Source: Legionella worsleiensis
Lineage (GTDB): Bacteria; Pseudomonadota; Gammaproteobacteria; Legionellales; Legionellaceae
Length of the DNA stretch: 64,000 nt
Direction: 5' to 3'
NCBI RefSeq assembly: GCF_001467535.1
Contig: NZ_LNZC01000006.1
Span: 1 to 64,000 of the forward strand
A program made the position numbers and the translations under genes. Shown piece by piece: positions 33,009-42,766 of this stretch. Within the stretch, counting starts at the first letter, position 1; each line of letters begins with the position of its first letter. The notes under the pieces were generated by a model, which worked only from the letters and a program-made list of their open reading frames with translations, was not told the DNA's origin and ran no database searches.

Positions 33009-33536
33009 ATGAAAGCCGGTTTAATATCAAGATTGGGACTGCTTGCTGCAGGTGCATTGTTAGTCGTTTCCTGTTCCAAAACGCCAGGAAGTGCTGATGG
33101 TGCTTCAATAAGCGATGCGGATGCTACTGCTCAGGGTTTAGGTCAAATGACTCATTTTGCTGGTCAGGAACCCGGTGAATCATATACTACCCAGGCACCC
33201 CATAACCAACTTTATTTGTTCTCTTATGACGACAGTACTCTGGCATCCAAATATTTGCCTTCAGTGAATGCTCAGGCTGAATACCTGAAAACCCATTCTG
33301 GTGCGCGAGTATTATTAGCTGGTCATACCGATGAGCGTGGTAGCCGTGAGTACAACGTTGCTTTGGGTGAGCATCGCGCTAACACGGTAGCTGATATTCT
33401 CTTCATGGCCGGTGTGAGCAGACACCAGGTGCGTGTTGTAAGCTACGGTAAGGAAAGACCTGCAAATTATGGCCATGATGAAGGATCTCACGCCCAAAAC
33501 AGACGTGTTGAATTTACTTACGAGGCAACAAGATGA
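33009..33536 (+). CDS. pal: Peptidoglycan-associated lipoprotein
   Basis: A protein of 175 aa from the ATG at 33009 (an in-frame TTG two codons earlier is less likely) with AAAGGAG upstream. The lipobox is LLVVSC. An OmpA-like peptidoglycan-binding domain fills the C-terminal two-thirds, with VLLAGHTDERGSREYNVALGEHRA, the NTVADILFMAGV helix and AQNRRVEFTYE at the end. Pal anchors the outer membrane to peptidoglycan and works with TolB. It overlaps the cpoB gene by 4 bp. The other Tol genes are not in the window. Confidence 0.95.
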   Translation: MKAGLISRLGLLAAGALLVVSCSKTPGSADGASISDADATAQGLGQMTHFAGQEPGESYTTQAPHNQLYLFSYDDSTLASKYLPSVNAQAEYLKTHSGARVLLAGHTDERGSREYNVALGEHRANTVADILFMAGVSRHQVRVVSYGKERPANYGHDEGSHAQNRRVEFTYEATR

Positions 33537-34513
33537 TTAGATGCAAAAAAACCATTATCGCTGCTTGTTTTACAGTAATGCTTCCTTTGGCTGTTTGGTC
33601 TGAAGCACCTGTGGTGGACGATAGTGATAATTTTGCACTTTTTGATGGACAACAGACGGTTAAAAAATCGTCTGTTGGTCATCCCAAATATGATGAACCT
33701 GTTATAGAAAATGCCGATCTGGATGATCCACAAAACCAGCGTTATTCCATGGATGACATGCCCTCTGATGATGGCCCTGCATTAGTTCAAGATGATCAAT
33801 CCAGCAGTACGACTAATATAAGTAATAATGCCAAACTCATAGACAAGATACTGAGTCTACAACAAGAGGTTCAGGAGTTGCGTGGCCAACTGGAAGTTCA
33901 GGCACACGATTTGAAAATGTTGCAGCAGCAACAGGTTGCATTTTATAAAGATTTAGATGCACGAATAGGTAATGCATCAGGAAAAATGGTTCAGAATAAA
34001 CCGGCAACTGATCTGAATCTAGGCTCCGCATCAACTGCGGAACACACCAATGGGCAAGGCATCGCTCTTAATAAACCTACAAAAACGCTGACCCCAACTC
34101 CACCGGTGGCTGAGGTTTCACGCGCCAATCCCGCAGACGAGCAAATCAGTTACCTGGCTGCTTATGAGTTAGTACAAAAAAAACGCTACGATGATGCTTT
34201 AGTAGCTATGGAAAAATTTGCCCAAAAATACCCTAATGGTGGGTATACGGCAAATGCTGAATATTGGTTGGGAGAATTGTATCTGGTTAAAAGAGATTAT
34301 CCCAAAGCCATAGAGCATTTTGAAACAGTGTTGCAAAAATTTCCCTCATCGAATAAAACAGCCGCCAGTCTTTTAAAATCTGGATATGCCTTTGTTGCAA
34401 AAGGGGACAATCAAGAGGCTCGCAGAAGATTTCAATTGGTAGTTAAAACTTATCCTGGTACTTCAACCGCTCAATTGGCGCAAAACAAACTGGAGGCTAT
34501 TAAAACGCTATGA
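33533..34513 (+). CDS. cpoB: Tol-Pal system protein CpoB/YbgF
   Basis: A 326-aa periplasmic protein. Signal peptide at residues ~1-23 (TIIAACFTVMLPLAVWSEA). A coiled-coil trimerisation segment spans ~100-145 (IDKILSLQQEVQELRGQLEVQ...QQQQVAFYKDLD). TPR repeats occupy ~205-325 (SYLAAYELVQKKRYDDALVAM, ANAEYWLGELYLVKRDYPKAIEHFETVLQKFP). The acidic stretch after the signal peptide (~22-90) is longer than in E. coli (263 aa). CpoB coordinates Tol function with peptidoglycan synthesis at division. It overlaps pal by 4 bp and queE by 4 bp. Confidence 0.92.
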   Translation: MIRCKKTIIAACFTVMLPLAVWSEAPVVDDSDNFALFDGQQTVKKSSVGHPKYDEPVIENADLDDPQNQRYSMDDMPSDDGPALVQDDQSSSTTNISNNAKLIDKILSLQQEVQELRGQLEVQAHDLKMLQQQQVAFYKDLDARIGNASGKMVQNKPATDLNLGSASTAEHTNGQGIALNKPTKTLTPTPPVAEVSRANPADEQISYLAAYELVQKKRYDDALVAMEKFAQKYPNGGYTANAEYWLGELYLVKRDYPKAIEHFETVLQKFPSSNKTAASLLKSGYAFVAKGDNQEARRRFQLVVKTYPGTSTAQLAQNKLEAIKTL

Positions 34514-35163
34514 AAATCCTTGGTAATCAATTGCGAATAACGGAAATATTCCATTCATTACAAGGAGAGTCAGTTACTGTAGGTTTGCCTACGGTATTTG
34601 TTCGTTTAACCGGTTGTCCTTTGCGCTGCCAATATTGTGATACCGCCTATGCGTTTAGCGGCGGTACAGTTCGAGAACTTGATGAAGTGCTGGCAACTAT
34701 TGCATCCTTCAATTGCAAACGGGTTTGTGTTACCGGTGGTGAGCCTTTGGCTCAACCAGGTTGTCTTACCTTAATGGAGCGTCTGTGTGATGAGAACTAT
34801 CAGGTTTCTATAGAAACCAGCGGTGCTCGCGATATTTCCAAAATAGATTCACGAGTAATGATAGTCATGGATTTGAAAACACCTGACTCCCTTGAGGTAG
34901 ATAAAAATTTATTTGCTAATCTGGATTATCTAAAACCCTCTGATCAAATCAAATTTGTTCTGTGCAGCCGTAATGACTACGAATGGGCTTGTGCTTTGGT
35001 TAAAGAACATGGTTTGGCAGATCGGGTACAATTGCTTTTTTCACCCAGCTGGAATCAACTGAATCCAACTGATCTTGCTAACTGGATTGTGGAAGATAAT
35101 ATCTCCGTTCGCTTTCAATTGCAGCTACATAAGATTTTATGGAATGATGCGCCGGGTCATTGA
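34510..35163 (+). CDS. queE: 7-carboxy-7-deazaguanine synthase (radical SAM)
   Basis: A 217-aa radical SAM enzyme of queuosine biosynthesis that converts 6-carboxytetrahydropterin to 7-carboxy-7-deazaguanine. The cluster-binding CxxxCxxC lies in LTGCPLRCQYCDTAYAF (~33-50), the SAM-binding VTGGEPLAQPG follows (~74-84), and IFHSLQGESVTVGLPTVF opens the protein. The length matches gammaproteobacterial QueE. It starts 4 bp before cpoB ends, preserving the common cpoB-queE order. The usual next gene, queC, is replaced by mvaD. Confidence 0.93.
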   Translation: MKILGNQLRITEIFHSLQGESVTVGLPTVFVRLTGCPLRCQYCDTAYAFSGGTVRELDEVLATIASFNCKRVCVTGGEPLAQPGCLTLMERLCDENYQVSIETSGARDISKIDSRVMIVMDLKTPDSLEVDKNLFANLDYLKPSDQIKFVLCSRNDYEWACALVKEHGLADRVQLLFSPSWNQLNPTDLANWIVEDNISVRFQLQLHKILWNDAPGH

Positions 35164-35180
35164 TCTCAAGGAGACGTTTT

Positions 35181-36128
35181 ATGCAGTGGCTTGCTCAGGC
35201 ACCCGCTAATATTGCTTTGATTAAATACATGGGTAAGAAGGAGGGCGGCGCAAATCTGCCTGATAATGCTTCATTATCCTATACTTTAAATCATCTTTTA
35301 ACCACGGTAAGACTGGAACAAATTTCTGCGCCAAAGGATGTTTGGGAACCTTTAAATATCCCTGGAGCGCCTGAGTTTGTATTGTCTTTAGCCAGCCAAA
35401 AAAGATACATAGATCACCTGGTCATGTTAAAGAATTATTTTGGCTACCGAGGTAGTTTTTTAATTCAATCCAGTAATAATTTTCCGCACAGCAGTGGGCT
35501 GGCCAGTTCGGCATCCAGTTTTGCGGCACTGACCAAATGTGCTGTAAGAGCTCTTACAGAATTAACCAATAAACCCTTAATTTCAGATAATGAACAAGCC
35601 GAATTAAGTCGATTGGGGTCTGGGTCATCCTGTCGTTCTTTTTTTTCACCCTGGGCATTATGGGAAGGAAATGAGGTGAAGGGGATTGAGCTTCCCTATG
35701 ACAACCTGATTCATCAAGTGATTGTTGTCAGTAGCGCAGAAAAAAAAGTATCGTCCAGTGAGGCGCATCAACGAGTAAAATCGAGTCCTTTTTATGCTGA
35801 TAGGCCACAAAGGGCTGAAGAGCGTTTAAAATTGTTGCTTGATGCGCTGATGAATAAGGATTGGGAGCACATTTTTACCATTTGCTGGCGTGAATTTCAG
35901 GACATGCATCATTTGTTCAGTTCATGCACAAATCCTTTTTCTTATATATCGACACAATGCCTGGAACTTTTGCGTATTCTCGAGGCTCATTGGAACACTA
36001 AAGGAGATGGTCCCATAGTCACCATGGATGCAGGCCCTAACATTCATTTACTTTATCGTCCCGATCAAGCAGAGCAGGCACGACAATTTAAGTCAGAATA
36101 TTTATTGGGTAACTACGATGTTTTATGA
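35181..36128 (+). CDS. mvaD: Diphosphomevalonate decarboxylase
   Basis: A protein of 315 aa from the ATG at 35181, which has AAGGAG 7 nt upstream; a TTG at 35160 gives a seven-residue longer frame without such a site. It is a GHMP enzyme with WLAQAPANIALIKYMGKKEGGANLPDNASLSYTL at the start and the ATP loop FPHSSGLASSASSFAALT (~97-114). GSGSSCRSFFSPWALW is the decarboxylase signature, and TMDAGPNIHLL carries the catalytic Asp near the C-terminus. It makes isopentenyl diphosphate. The last 11 bp overlap the mevalonate kinase gene. Confidence 0.9.
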   Translation: MQWLAQAPANIALIKYMGKKEGGANLPDNASLSYTLNHLLTTVRLEQISAPKDVWEPLNIPGAPEFVLSLASQKRYIDHLVMLKNYFGYRGSFLIQSSNNFPHSSGLASSASSFAALTKCAVRALTELTNKPLISDNEQAELSRLGSGSSCRSFFSPWALWEGNEVKGIELPYDNLIHQVIVVSSAEKKVSSSEAHQRVKSSPFYADRPQRAEERLKLLLDALMNKDWEHIFTICWREFQDMHHLFSSCTNPFSYISTQCLELLRILEAHWNTKGDGPIVTMDAGPNIHLLYRPDQAEQARQFKSEYLLGNYDVL

Positions 36129-36996
36129 TTTTGAAACAATCACCTACGGCAAATGGATTTTGGCTGGAGAACATGCGGTAGTTAGAGGACATGAAGCCTT
36201 GGTGTTTCCACTTAAAGAAAGGCAGTTAAGACTGCGCTACAGTGCTCAATCATCTTCTTTAAGCGCAGATTATTCAGGAGTATGCGGCCAGGATACTCAT
36301 TTATTGTTCTGGAGTGTGCTGGAGCATGGCATGAAGCTTTTGGGTCGCTCTTTAAACCAGATAAATGGTCATTTTGAATTAGAAAGTACAATTCCTGTGG
36401 GCGTTGGTATGGGGGCTTCCGCCTCTCTTTGTGTCGCCATGAGTCGTTGGTTTTGCCAACAAAATATGGTTGAGTCTACTTTATGCAATCAGTTTGCTAA
36501 AGAATTAGAGCATCTTTTTCATGGAAAAAGTAGTGGGCTTGATATAGCAGGTGTTTCATCAGACGAGGGTGTTTATTTCAAAAGCGGGGTATGCAGCAGC
36601 TTGCAGCCAAGGGTTAAGCCATTATGGTTTTTGTCTTCCTGTAAACAAATAGGCATGACATCCCATTGCATCCAACAGGTTCACAATTTGTGGCAACAAG
36701 ATCCGGCAGTTGCCAAAGAGATAGATTTAGATATGGTAGACTCTGTACAAGAATGTCGTTCTGCACTTGAAACAGGTGGTGTTGATGCAATAGAACGCCT
36801 GGCAAAAGCTATAAATAAGGCTGCGCTTTGTTTTTTTCGATGGGGACTGGTGAGTGAGAGTTTACAACAGCACATGAATGCGCTTTTTGATGCGGGGGCT
36901 GTCGCAGTAAAACCCACCGGTTCAGGTGGTGGAGGATTTGTTTTGAGCCTTTGGAATACCCCACCATCAGAACCTCATGATTATATCGCAATTTAA
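36118..36996 (+). CDS. mvaK1: Mevalonate kinase
   Basis: A protein of 292 aa from the ATG at 36118 (MFYDFETITYGKWIL), inside the end of mvaD; the longer frame to 36028 is antisense-like extension within mvaD and is rejected. GHMP kinase features include GKWILAGEHAVVRGHEALVFPL, the ATP loop IPVGVGMGASASLCVAM (~87-103), HGKSSGLDIAGVSS and motif 3 KPTGSGGGGFVLSL. It phosphorylates mevalonate, the step before phosphomevalonate kinase. With mvaK2, mvaA and fni at 23.7-26.9 kb, all mevalonate steps after HMG-CoA are in the window. Confidence 0.88.
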   Translation: MFYDFETITYGKWILAGEHAVVRGHEALVFPLKERQLRLRYSAQSSSLSADYSGVCGQDTHLLFWSVLEHGMKLLGRSLNQINGHFELESTIPVGVGMGASASLCVAMSRWFCQQNMVESTLCNQFAKELEHLFHGKSSGLDIAGVSSDEGVYFKSGVCSSLQPRVKPLWFLSSCKQIGMTSHCIQQVHNLWQQDPAVAKEIDLDMVDSVQECRSALETGGVDAIERLAKAINKAALCFFRWGLVSESLQQHMNALFDAGAVAVKPTGSGGGGFVLSLWNTPPSEPHDYIAI

Positions 36997-37160
36997 TCAG
37001 CAGCTCGTAATCAATCCTTTTCTGAATCGCCTCTTGGGCTAAAAATATCACCTGGTGTGTTGATGAATTTCATGAAATATCTCTTTAAAAGAGGCATAAG
37101 CTAATAATAACTTAAGAATTGGACGTTATAATGGATATTTAATCAGCCATTTAACCCATT

Positions 37161-37922
37161 ATGCCACGTAGTATCTATCCTGAATTGATTAAGTATTTTG
37201 GTCATTTGATTCACTCCAGATTGTCCATGAAACCAGAGTTTAAAATAGAACGAAAAGCCATGCGGCTTCTTTCATACGATCATCCGGATAATTTTTACTT
37301 ATCTCCAAAACTGCAAAAAATATTTGCGTTACACTATTCTGAAGAACTGCAAACTTTTGTTACGGCTTGTGGGAATAGTATTCCTGACAATCATTATCAT
37401 TTCATTTTAACCTGTGAAGAATCTCCTCAATTGATCATCAACGAATCATTGCATCATTCCGCTATGGCTAATGGCAAAAAGGTATTGGCATCTGGAAGCC
37501 TGGTTTTTAAATGCGGTGATTTGGTTACCATAACCAATCATAGCGGCCATTATCGTCCCTCAGACGATGAGATGCTTGATGTAATAAAGGCGCTTCATAA
37601 TGCATCTAGGGGCACATTGCTGGAATACCAAAGTTATTGTACCGCTGAACCGTTGATATATTCTGTTAAAGAGCTGCTTCATACAGCGAGCTTTTCACAG
37701 GTAAGTCCTATTGCATCCGATGAATTAATTCATCCGGTTACGGGTAACCGCGAGAAAAGTGGCTATGATTTTATTGCCGGAGATCGTGCTGTTGTATCAA
37801 ATAATCGATATGGCGCTCGCTTAAAGCCTGAACGAACTCGTTTTTTTGAAGAGGTGGTAAATAATAACATAACTTCAGTTGATGAAATTTACCACCCGGC
37901 AAGTTCGAGTAGCCCGGTATAA
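37161..37922 (+). CDS. Unrecognised 253-aa protein with SGHYRPS motif, possible effector
   Basis: No family name can be given. The N-terminus is basic (MPRSIYPELIKYFGHLIHSRLSMKPEFKIERKAM). The central segment ALASGSLVFKCGDLVTITNHSGHYRPSDDEMLDVIKAL (~120-150 region) contains the SGHYRPS motif that I recall from several Legionella and other secreted proteins; an exact family name is not recalled. No signal peptide or membrane helix is present. The C-terminus is polar (NITSVDEIYHPASSSSPV), with Ser and acidic residues as is common in Dot/Icm signals. It lies alone, 164 bp after mvaK1 and convergent with ftsB. A secreted role is a guess. Confidence 0.5.
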   Translation: MPRSIYPELIKYFGHLIHSRLSMKPEFKIERKAMRLLSYDHPDNFYLSPKLQKIFALHYSEELQTFVTACGNSIPDNHYHFILTCEESPQLIINESLHHSAMANGKKVLASGSLVFKCGDLVTITNHSGHYRPSDDEMLDVIKALHNASRGTLLEYQSYCTAEPLIYSVKELLHTASFSQVSPIASDELIHPVTGNREKSGYDFIAGDRAVVSNNRYGARLKPERTRFFEEVVNNNITSVDEIYHPASSSSPV

Positions 37923-38105
37923 AAGAAATTTGTCTATTTTCTGACTGCACTGTATGGTGTTAATTTTATGCGATCCCTATTCAGGATTTTAACGCTCAGA
38001 TAATTTATGTATTAAGTACATCATTGCCAGTTTGGGCTAAATATGCGGAAAAACCTGATTTGTGGGGAGTAAGGTGGAATGCTTCTTAACGAGAGTTATC
38101 CAGCT

Positions 38106-38375
38106 TTAGTCGACAAATTGATAATAAGTCTCGTGCTCTTTAATCATACCCAATTCGTAGCGTGCCTGTTCTTCAAGGGCTTGCTCACCCCTTTTTAATT
38201 CTTTAATATCTGCTTCCAGGGCTCTGTTTCGGGCGGCGAGTTTTTGATTTTCATGCTGATGATCTTCGAGCTTTTTTTCCAAATTAATCCATTCAATGAC
38301 ATTTCCGTCACCAAGCCAAAGCTTGTGTTGCAAGATAACCAAAGCAATGATGAGGATAATCAATATAGGACGCAT
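38106..38375 (-). CDS. ftsB: Cell division protein FtsB
   Basis: An 89-aa bitopic inner-membrane protein of the FtsQLB division complex. One transmembrane helix at residues ~3-20 (ILIILIIALVILQHKLWLGDG) is followed by a coiled coil (~30-70, LEKKLEDHQHENQKLAARNRALEADIKEL) and the conserved ARYELGMIKEHETYYQ end. The downstream position from eno is typical of gammaproteobacteria. The usual next gene, ispD, is absent, in line with the mevalonate pathway. Confidence 0.92.
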   Translation of the reverse strand: MRPILIILIIALVILQHKLWLGDGNVIEWINLEKKLEDHQHENQKLAARNRALEADIKELKRGEQALEEQARYELGMIKEHETYYQFVD

Positions 38376-38556
38376 AATATTTGCCTATTAAAATGTCTAA
38401 ATAATATTGTATTCCTTAATTGTGTTTCGGAGCAATATACTAAACTTTTAAATCGGTATATTTAGCCTCGCACACGTCGAGGCACCAGGAAATTTGCGCT
38501 TGGCCTTGATGGATAAGCGCTTGTTGTTTGAGAAAAATAAAAGCGATGAAACACTC

Positions 38557-40271
<1,715 letters not shown>

Positions 40272-41030
40272 TCAGACATAAATAGCTACCGATGCCATCA
40301 GTAAAAAACCGATAATAACAAAGCTGAAATCCAAAAGATTACAGCAACGCTCAACCATAACGCAGCGTTCTAGTCCATGTAAAGTTCCCAGGTAGAGAAA
40401 TGTTCCTGCAGAAGCGGCAATTAGTATAGGGTCAAATACAGAGCTGGTTTCTATGCCATGCCCAAAATACCAACCCAGATAGATTCCTAATGGGGTCATG
40501 AAGCTGAATAAAAGAAAAAAGATAAGGCTTGTTCTTGGTTGCATGGAACTTCTGTTGAGTTGAACCGCAATAGCGAAACTCTCAGCCCATTTATGGGTGA
40601 TTATTGCTAAAAATAACATGATAATCATAGAGTTGTAATGCGCCAGACCTAGCGCCGCTCCCAACATTATGGAATGAACAGAAAGCATAGCCCAGGCCAG
40701 AATTGCAAAAGCGGGGTGCTCTGCACTATGATGGTGATACAGTTCCTTGCCTAAATGTTCAAACCATAAAAAAATCAGAAATACAGCGCCGGTGATAATA
40801 AAGGCAAAAGGGTATTCGTAGCCCATGCTTTTAAACAAGGAGTTGGATTCAGGGAGCATATGCAGCAATGCGGCGCCTAAAAATACGCCTGTAGCCAAAG
40901 TTTCACCAATTGGGAAATCAATGTGTTGATCTTCTTTAATGCGTTTTCTGAAGGGGTACCAGCCTGCAATCAGGATGACAAGATAAATTGAAACAGCAAA
41001 GATAATTTTTAAACTTGTGGCCGCAAGCAT
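40272..41030 (-). CDS. ZIP family metal transporter
   Basis: A 252-aa inner-membrane protein with about eight hydrophobic helices. AAALLHMLPESNSLF (~52-66), the HSIMLGAALGLAHYNSMI and THKWAESFAIAVQLNRSSM (~143-160) segments carry the His/Glu metal-site residues of ZIP transporters (zinc, iron or manganese uptake). A His-rich loop (YHHHSAEHPAF) lies between the helices. The gene follows the CDF transporter gene on the same strand with a 129-bp gap, so metal uptake and export genes are neighbours, but probably not co-transcribed. The exact metal is not readable. Confidence 0.85.
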   Translation of the reverse strand: MLAATSLKIIFAVSIYLVILIAGWYPFRKRIKEDQHIDFPIGETLATGVFLGAALLHMLPESNSLFKSMGYEYPFAFIITGAVFLIFLWFEHLGKELYHHHSAEHPAFAILAWAMLSVHSIMLGAALGLAHYNSMIIMLFLAIITHKWAESFAIAVQLNRSSMQPRTSLIFFLLFSFMTPLGIYLGWYFGHGIETSSVFDPILIAASAGTFLYLGTLHGLERCVMVERCCNLLDFSFVIIGFLLMASVAIYV

Positions 41031-41159
41031 GAAGTATTCCTACTTTAAATCTGAGTCATATCACTACATCTTCGCTTGTGCAGCAAGAGTGAGCACAGGT
41101 AAAGACGCTACAAAAGGCATATAGTATCGCAATTGCTGATTAATTTACCAGATCAGATT

Positions 41160-42293
41160 TTATTGAATGAATTTTTTTCGCAAACTAAATAATCTGACTT
41201 CTTCTATGTCGGGTTGCAGTTTTAGTACACGATTAACTTTATCTTGTAACTCTTGCCATTGATTAAAGTCTTCAGTGCAAGCAATGTCTAAGTTTAATTT
41301 TCCGTTCAAGTAATGGACATTCCAGAACACTATTTGTGGAAAATCAATGCCGACTTCCTTTAACAGTTGCTCTTGAATGACGGTTCTACCGGGTAAATGC
41401 GTCGATGGACTACACACTTCATCGTCTTCAGGATCAACATGAACAGTCACGTCCTGAACACTGGCAATTTGTTGCACCAAAGCGTGATGCACGTGTTGGG
41501 CGATGTAATGCCCTTCTGAAACCGATATTTTAGGCGAAACGAGAATATGAACGTCAATCAACACATCATTTCCCATAAAACGACTGCGCAATTGATGGAT
41601 TTTTTGTACCCCGTCTATACTTTGGATAACCTGTTCTATTTGCAATAATAATTCGGAGTCAACAGCAGTATCAACTAACTCTTTCACACTATTCCAGGCA
41701 TAATCCCAGCCCATTTTAACGATCATCAAGCCCACGATAATCGCCGCAATTGCGTCAAGAGAAACAAATCCGGCAAGGCTACCAATTAACCCAAGCAGAA
41801 CCACAACAGATGATGCCGCATCAGAACGATGATGCCAGGCATTTGCGATAATCAAAGGCGAATTAATGCGCTGTCCTATGTGTTTTGTATAATGAAAAAG
41901 CAGTTCATTGGCTAAAATAGAAGCGCAAATGATGGGTACAGAAAGCCAGTTGGGCATGGTATGTGTTGCGTGGATTAACTCATCAAGTGCATCCCATGCG
42001 ATGCCAAAACCCGCCAGTATGAGTAATTGCGCCAAAATCAAAGTAGCGGCTGTTTCAATACGTTGATGGCCATAAGGATGAGTATCATCTGCATCCAGGC
42101 TCCCGTATTTTGAAGCAAACAGTACCATCACATCAGTGATCAAATCTGAAAAGGAATGGATTCCATCGGCTACCAAAGCATGAGAGTGATAAAGGATACC
42201 GCCTATTAATTTAACGACGCCAAGAAGTGCATTGATTAATGCTCCTATAAGGGTAACTTTTTTGGCCTGCCAGTACCGTTCGTTGTGTATCAT
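41160..42293 (-). CDS. Cation diffusion facilitator (metal efflux)
   Basis: A 377-aa CDF transporter. Six helices occupy ~10-215. The two HxxxD metal sites are in VADGIHSFSDLITDVM (helix 2) and NAWHHRSDAASSVVVLLG (helix 5). The cytoplasmic domain (~220-300, IDGVQKIHQLRSRFMGNDVLIDVHILV...HVHHALVQQI) has the usual ferredoxin-like metal-binding fold. An additional ~80-residue C-terminal domain (~300-377, VIQEQLLKEVGIDFP...) extends beyond FieF (300 aa). It exports Zn, Fe or Mn in exchange for protons. It lies to the left of the DnaA-box region at 42520-42672. Confidence 0.88.
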   Translation of the reverse strand: MIHNERYWQAKKVTLIGALINALLGVVKLIGGILYHSHALVADGIHSFSDLITDVMVLFASKYGSLDADDTHPYGHQRIETAATLILAQLLILAGFGIAWDALDELIHATHTMPNWLSVPIICASILANELLFHYTKHIGQRINSPLIIANAWHHRSDAASSVVVLLGLIGSLAGFVSLDAIAAIIVGLMIVKMGWDYAWNSVKELVDTAVDSELLLQIEQVIQSIDGVQKIHQLRSRFMGNDVLIDVHILVSPKISVSEGHYIAQHVHHALVQQIASVQDVTVHVDPEDDEVCSPSTHLPGRTVIQEQLLKEVGIDFPQIVFWNVHYLNGKLNLDIACTEDFNQWQELQDKVNRVLKLQPDIEEVRLFSLRKKFIQ

Positions 42294-42766
42294 TAAGATA
42301 ATCTTCTAAAAAGAGTGAGTGTACAGCAAAAAACAAAGATCTCGTCCAGAAAGTTTTGGCTGGAAAACGTATTTCTTCATTCATTCTGCCATGTTTAAAA
42401 TACCGCATCATAACATCAGAGCAGGGGTGGTTGACAATCTTTCTGCACGACACGAGGGGAAACATGACAAGTTCTCAAGCAGGTACGATTCGTACTGATT
42501 TTACAAGGTATTCTAGGCACTACCCACAGAGTTATCCACAGATTTTGTGGATAACCGCTAGTTGCTTGCACGAATGAAAAAAGCAGTATAACCCTTATTT
42601 TATAAGGATTATAAAAAATTCAAGAGGGAGAGTATTAAAAATGTGAGAGTAGAGGAGGAGATTTTATCCACAGGAAGTTAACGTGGTTTTTGAAAATTAA
42701 ACTTATGTATCTTAGCAAATAAAAAATTAAAAAACAGTCTTGACTTTTGTTTTCTTGAAACTATTT
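42294..42766. other. AT-rich intergenic region with DnaA boxes
   Basis: No credible gene is visible; short frames here lack both family likeness and ribosome-binding sites. The region upstream of recG's stop and the CDF gene start contains a 13-bp palindrome, GTACGATTCGTAC, at about 42483, and the DnaA boxes listed separately. The stretch from 42580 to 42660 is strongly purine-rich or AT-rich. Confidence 0.5.
42520..42672. promoter_or_regulatory. Cluster of DnaA boxes
   Basis: Three perfect consensus DnaA boxes are present: TTATCCACA at 42532-42540, its inverse TGTGGATAA at 42546-42554 (5 bp apart), and TTATCCACA at 42664-42672. A weaker CTACCCACA (7 of 9) lies at 42520-42528. DnaA, the initiator, binds such sites. 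The spacer is AT-rich. Whether this serves as an origin, a DnaA-titration or reactivation locus, or a regulatory site cannot be known; no dnaA or dnaN gene lies nearby. Confidence 0.65.

Noticed and set aside
36028-36117. Upstream extension of the mevalonate kinase frame
   Set aside because: It lies within mvaD in another frame and adds no conserved sequence; the start at 36118 yields the standard GHMP N-terminus.
42294-42766. Calling the DnaA-box region oriC
   Set aside because: No dnaA, dnaN or gidA lies nearby and no skew can be computed here, so only the boxes themselves are reported.
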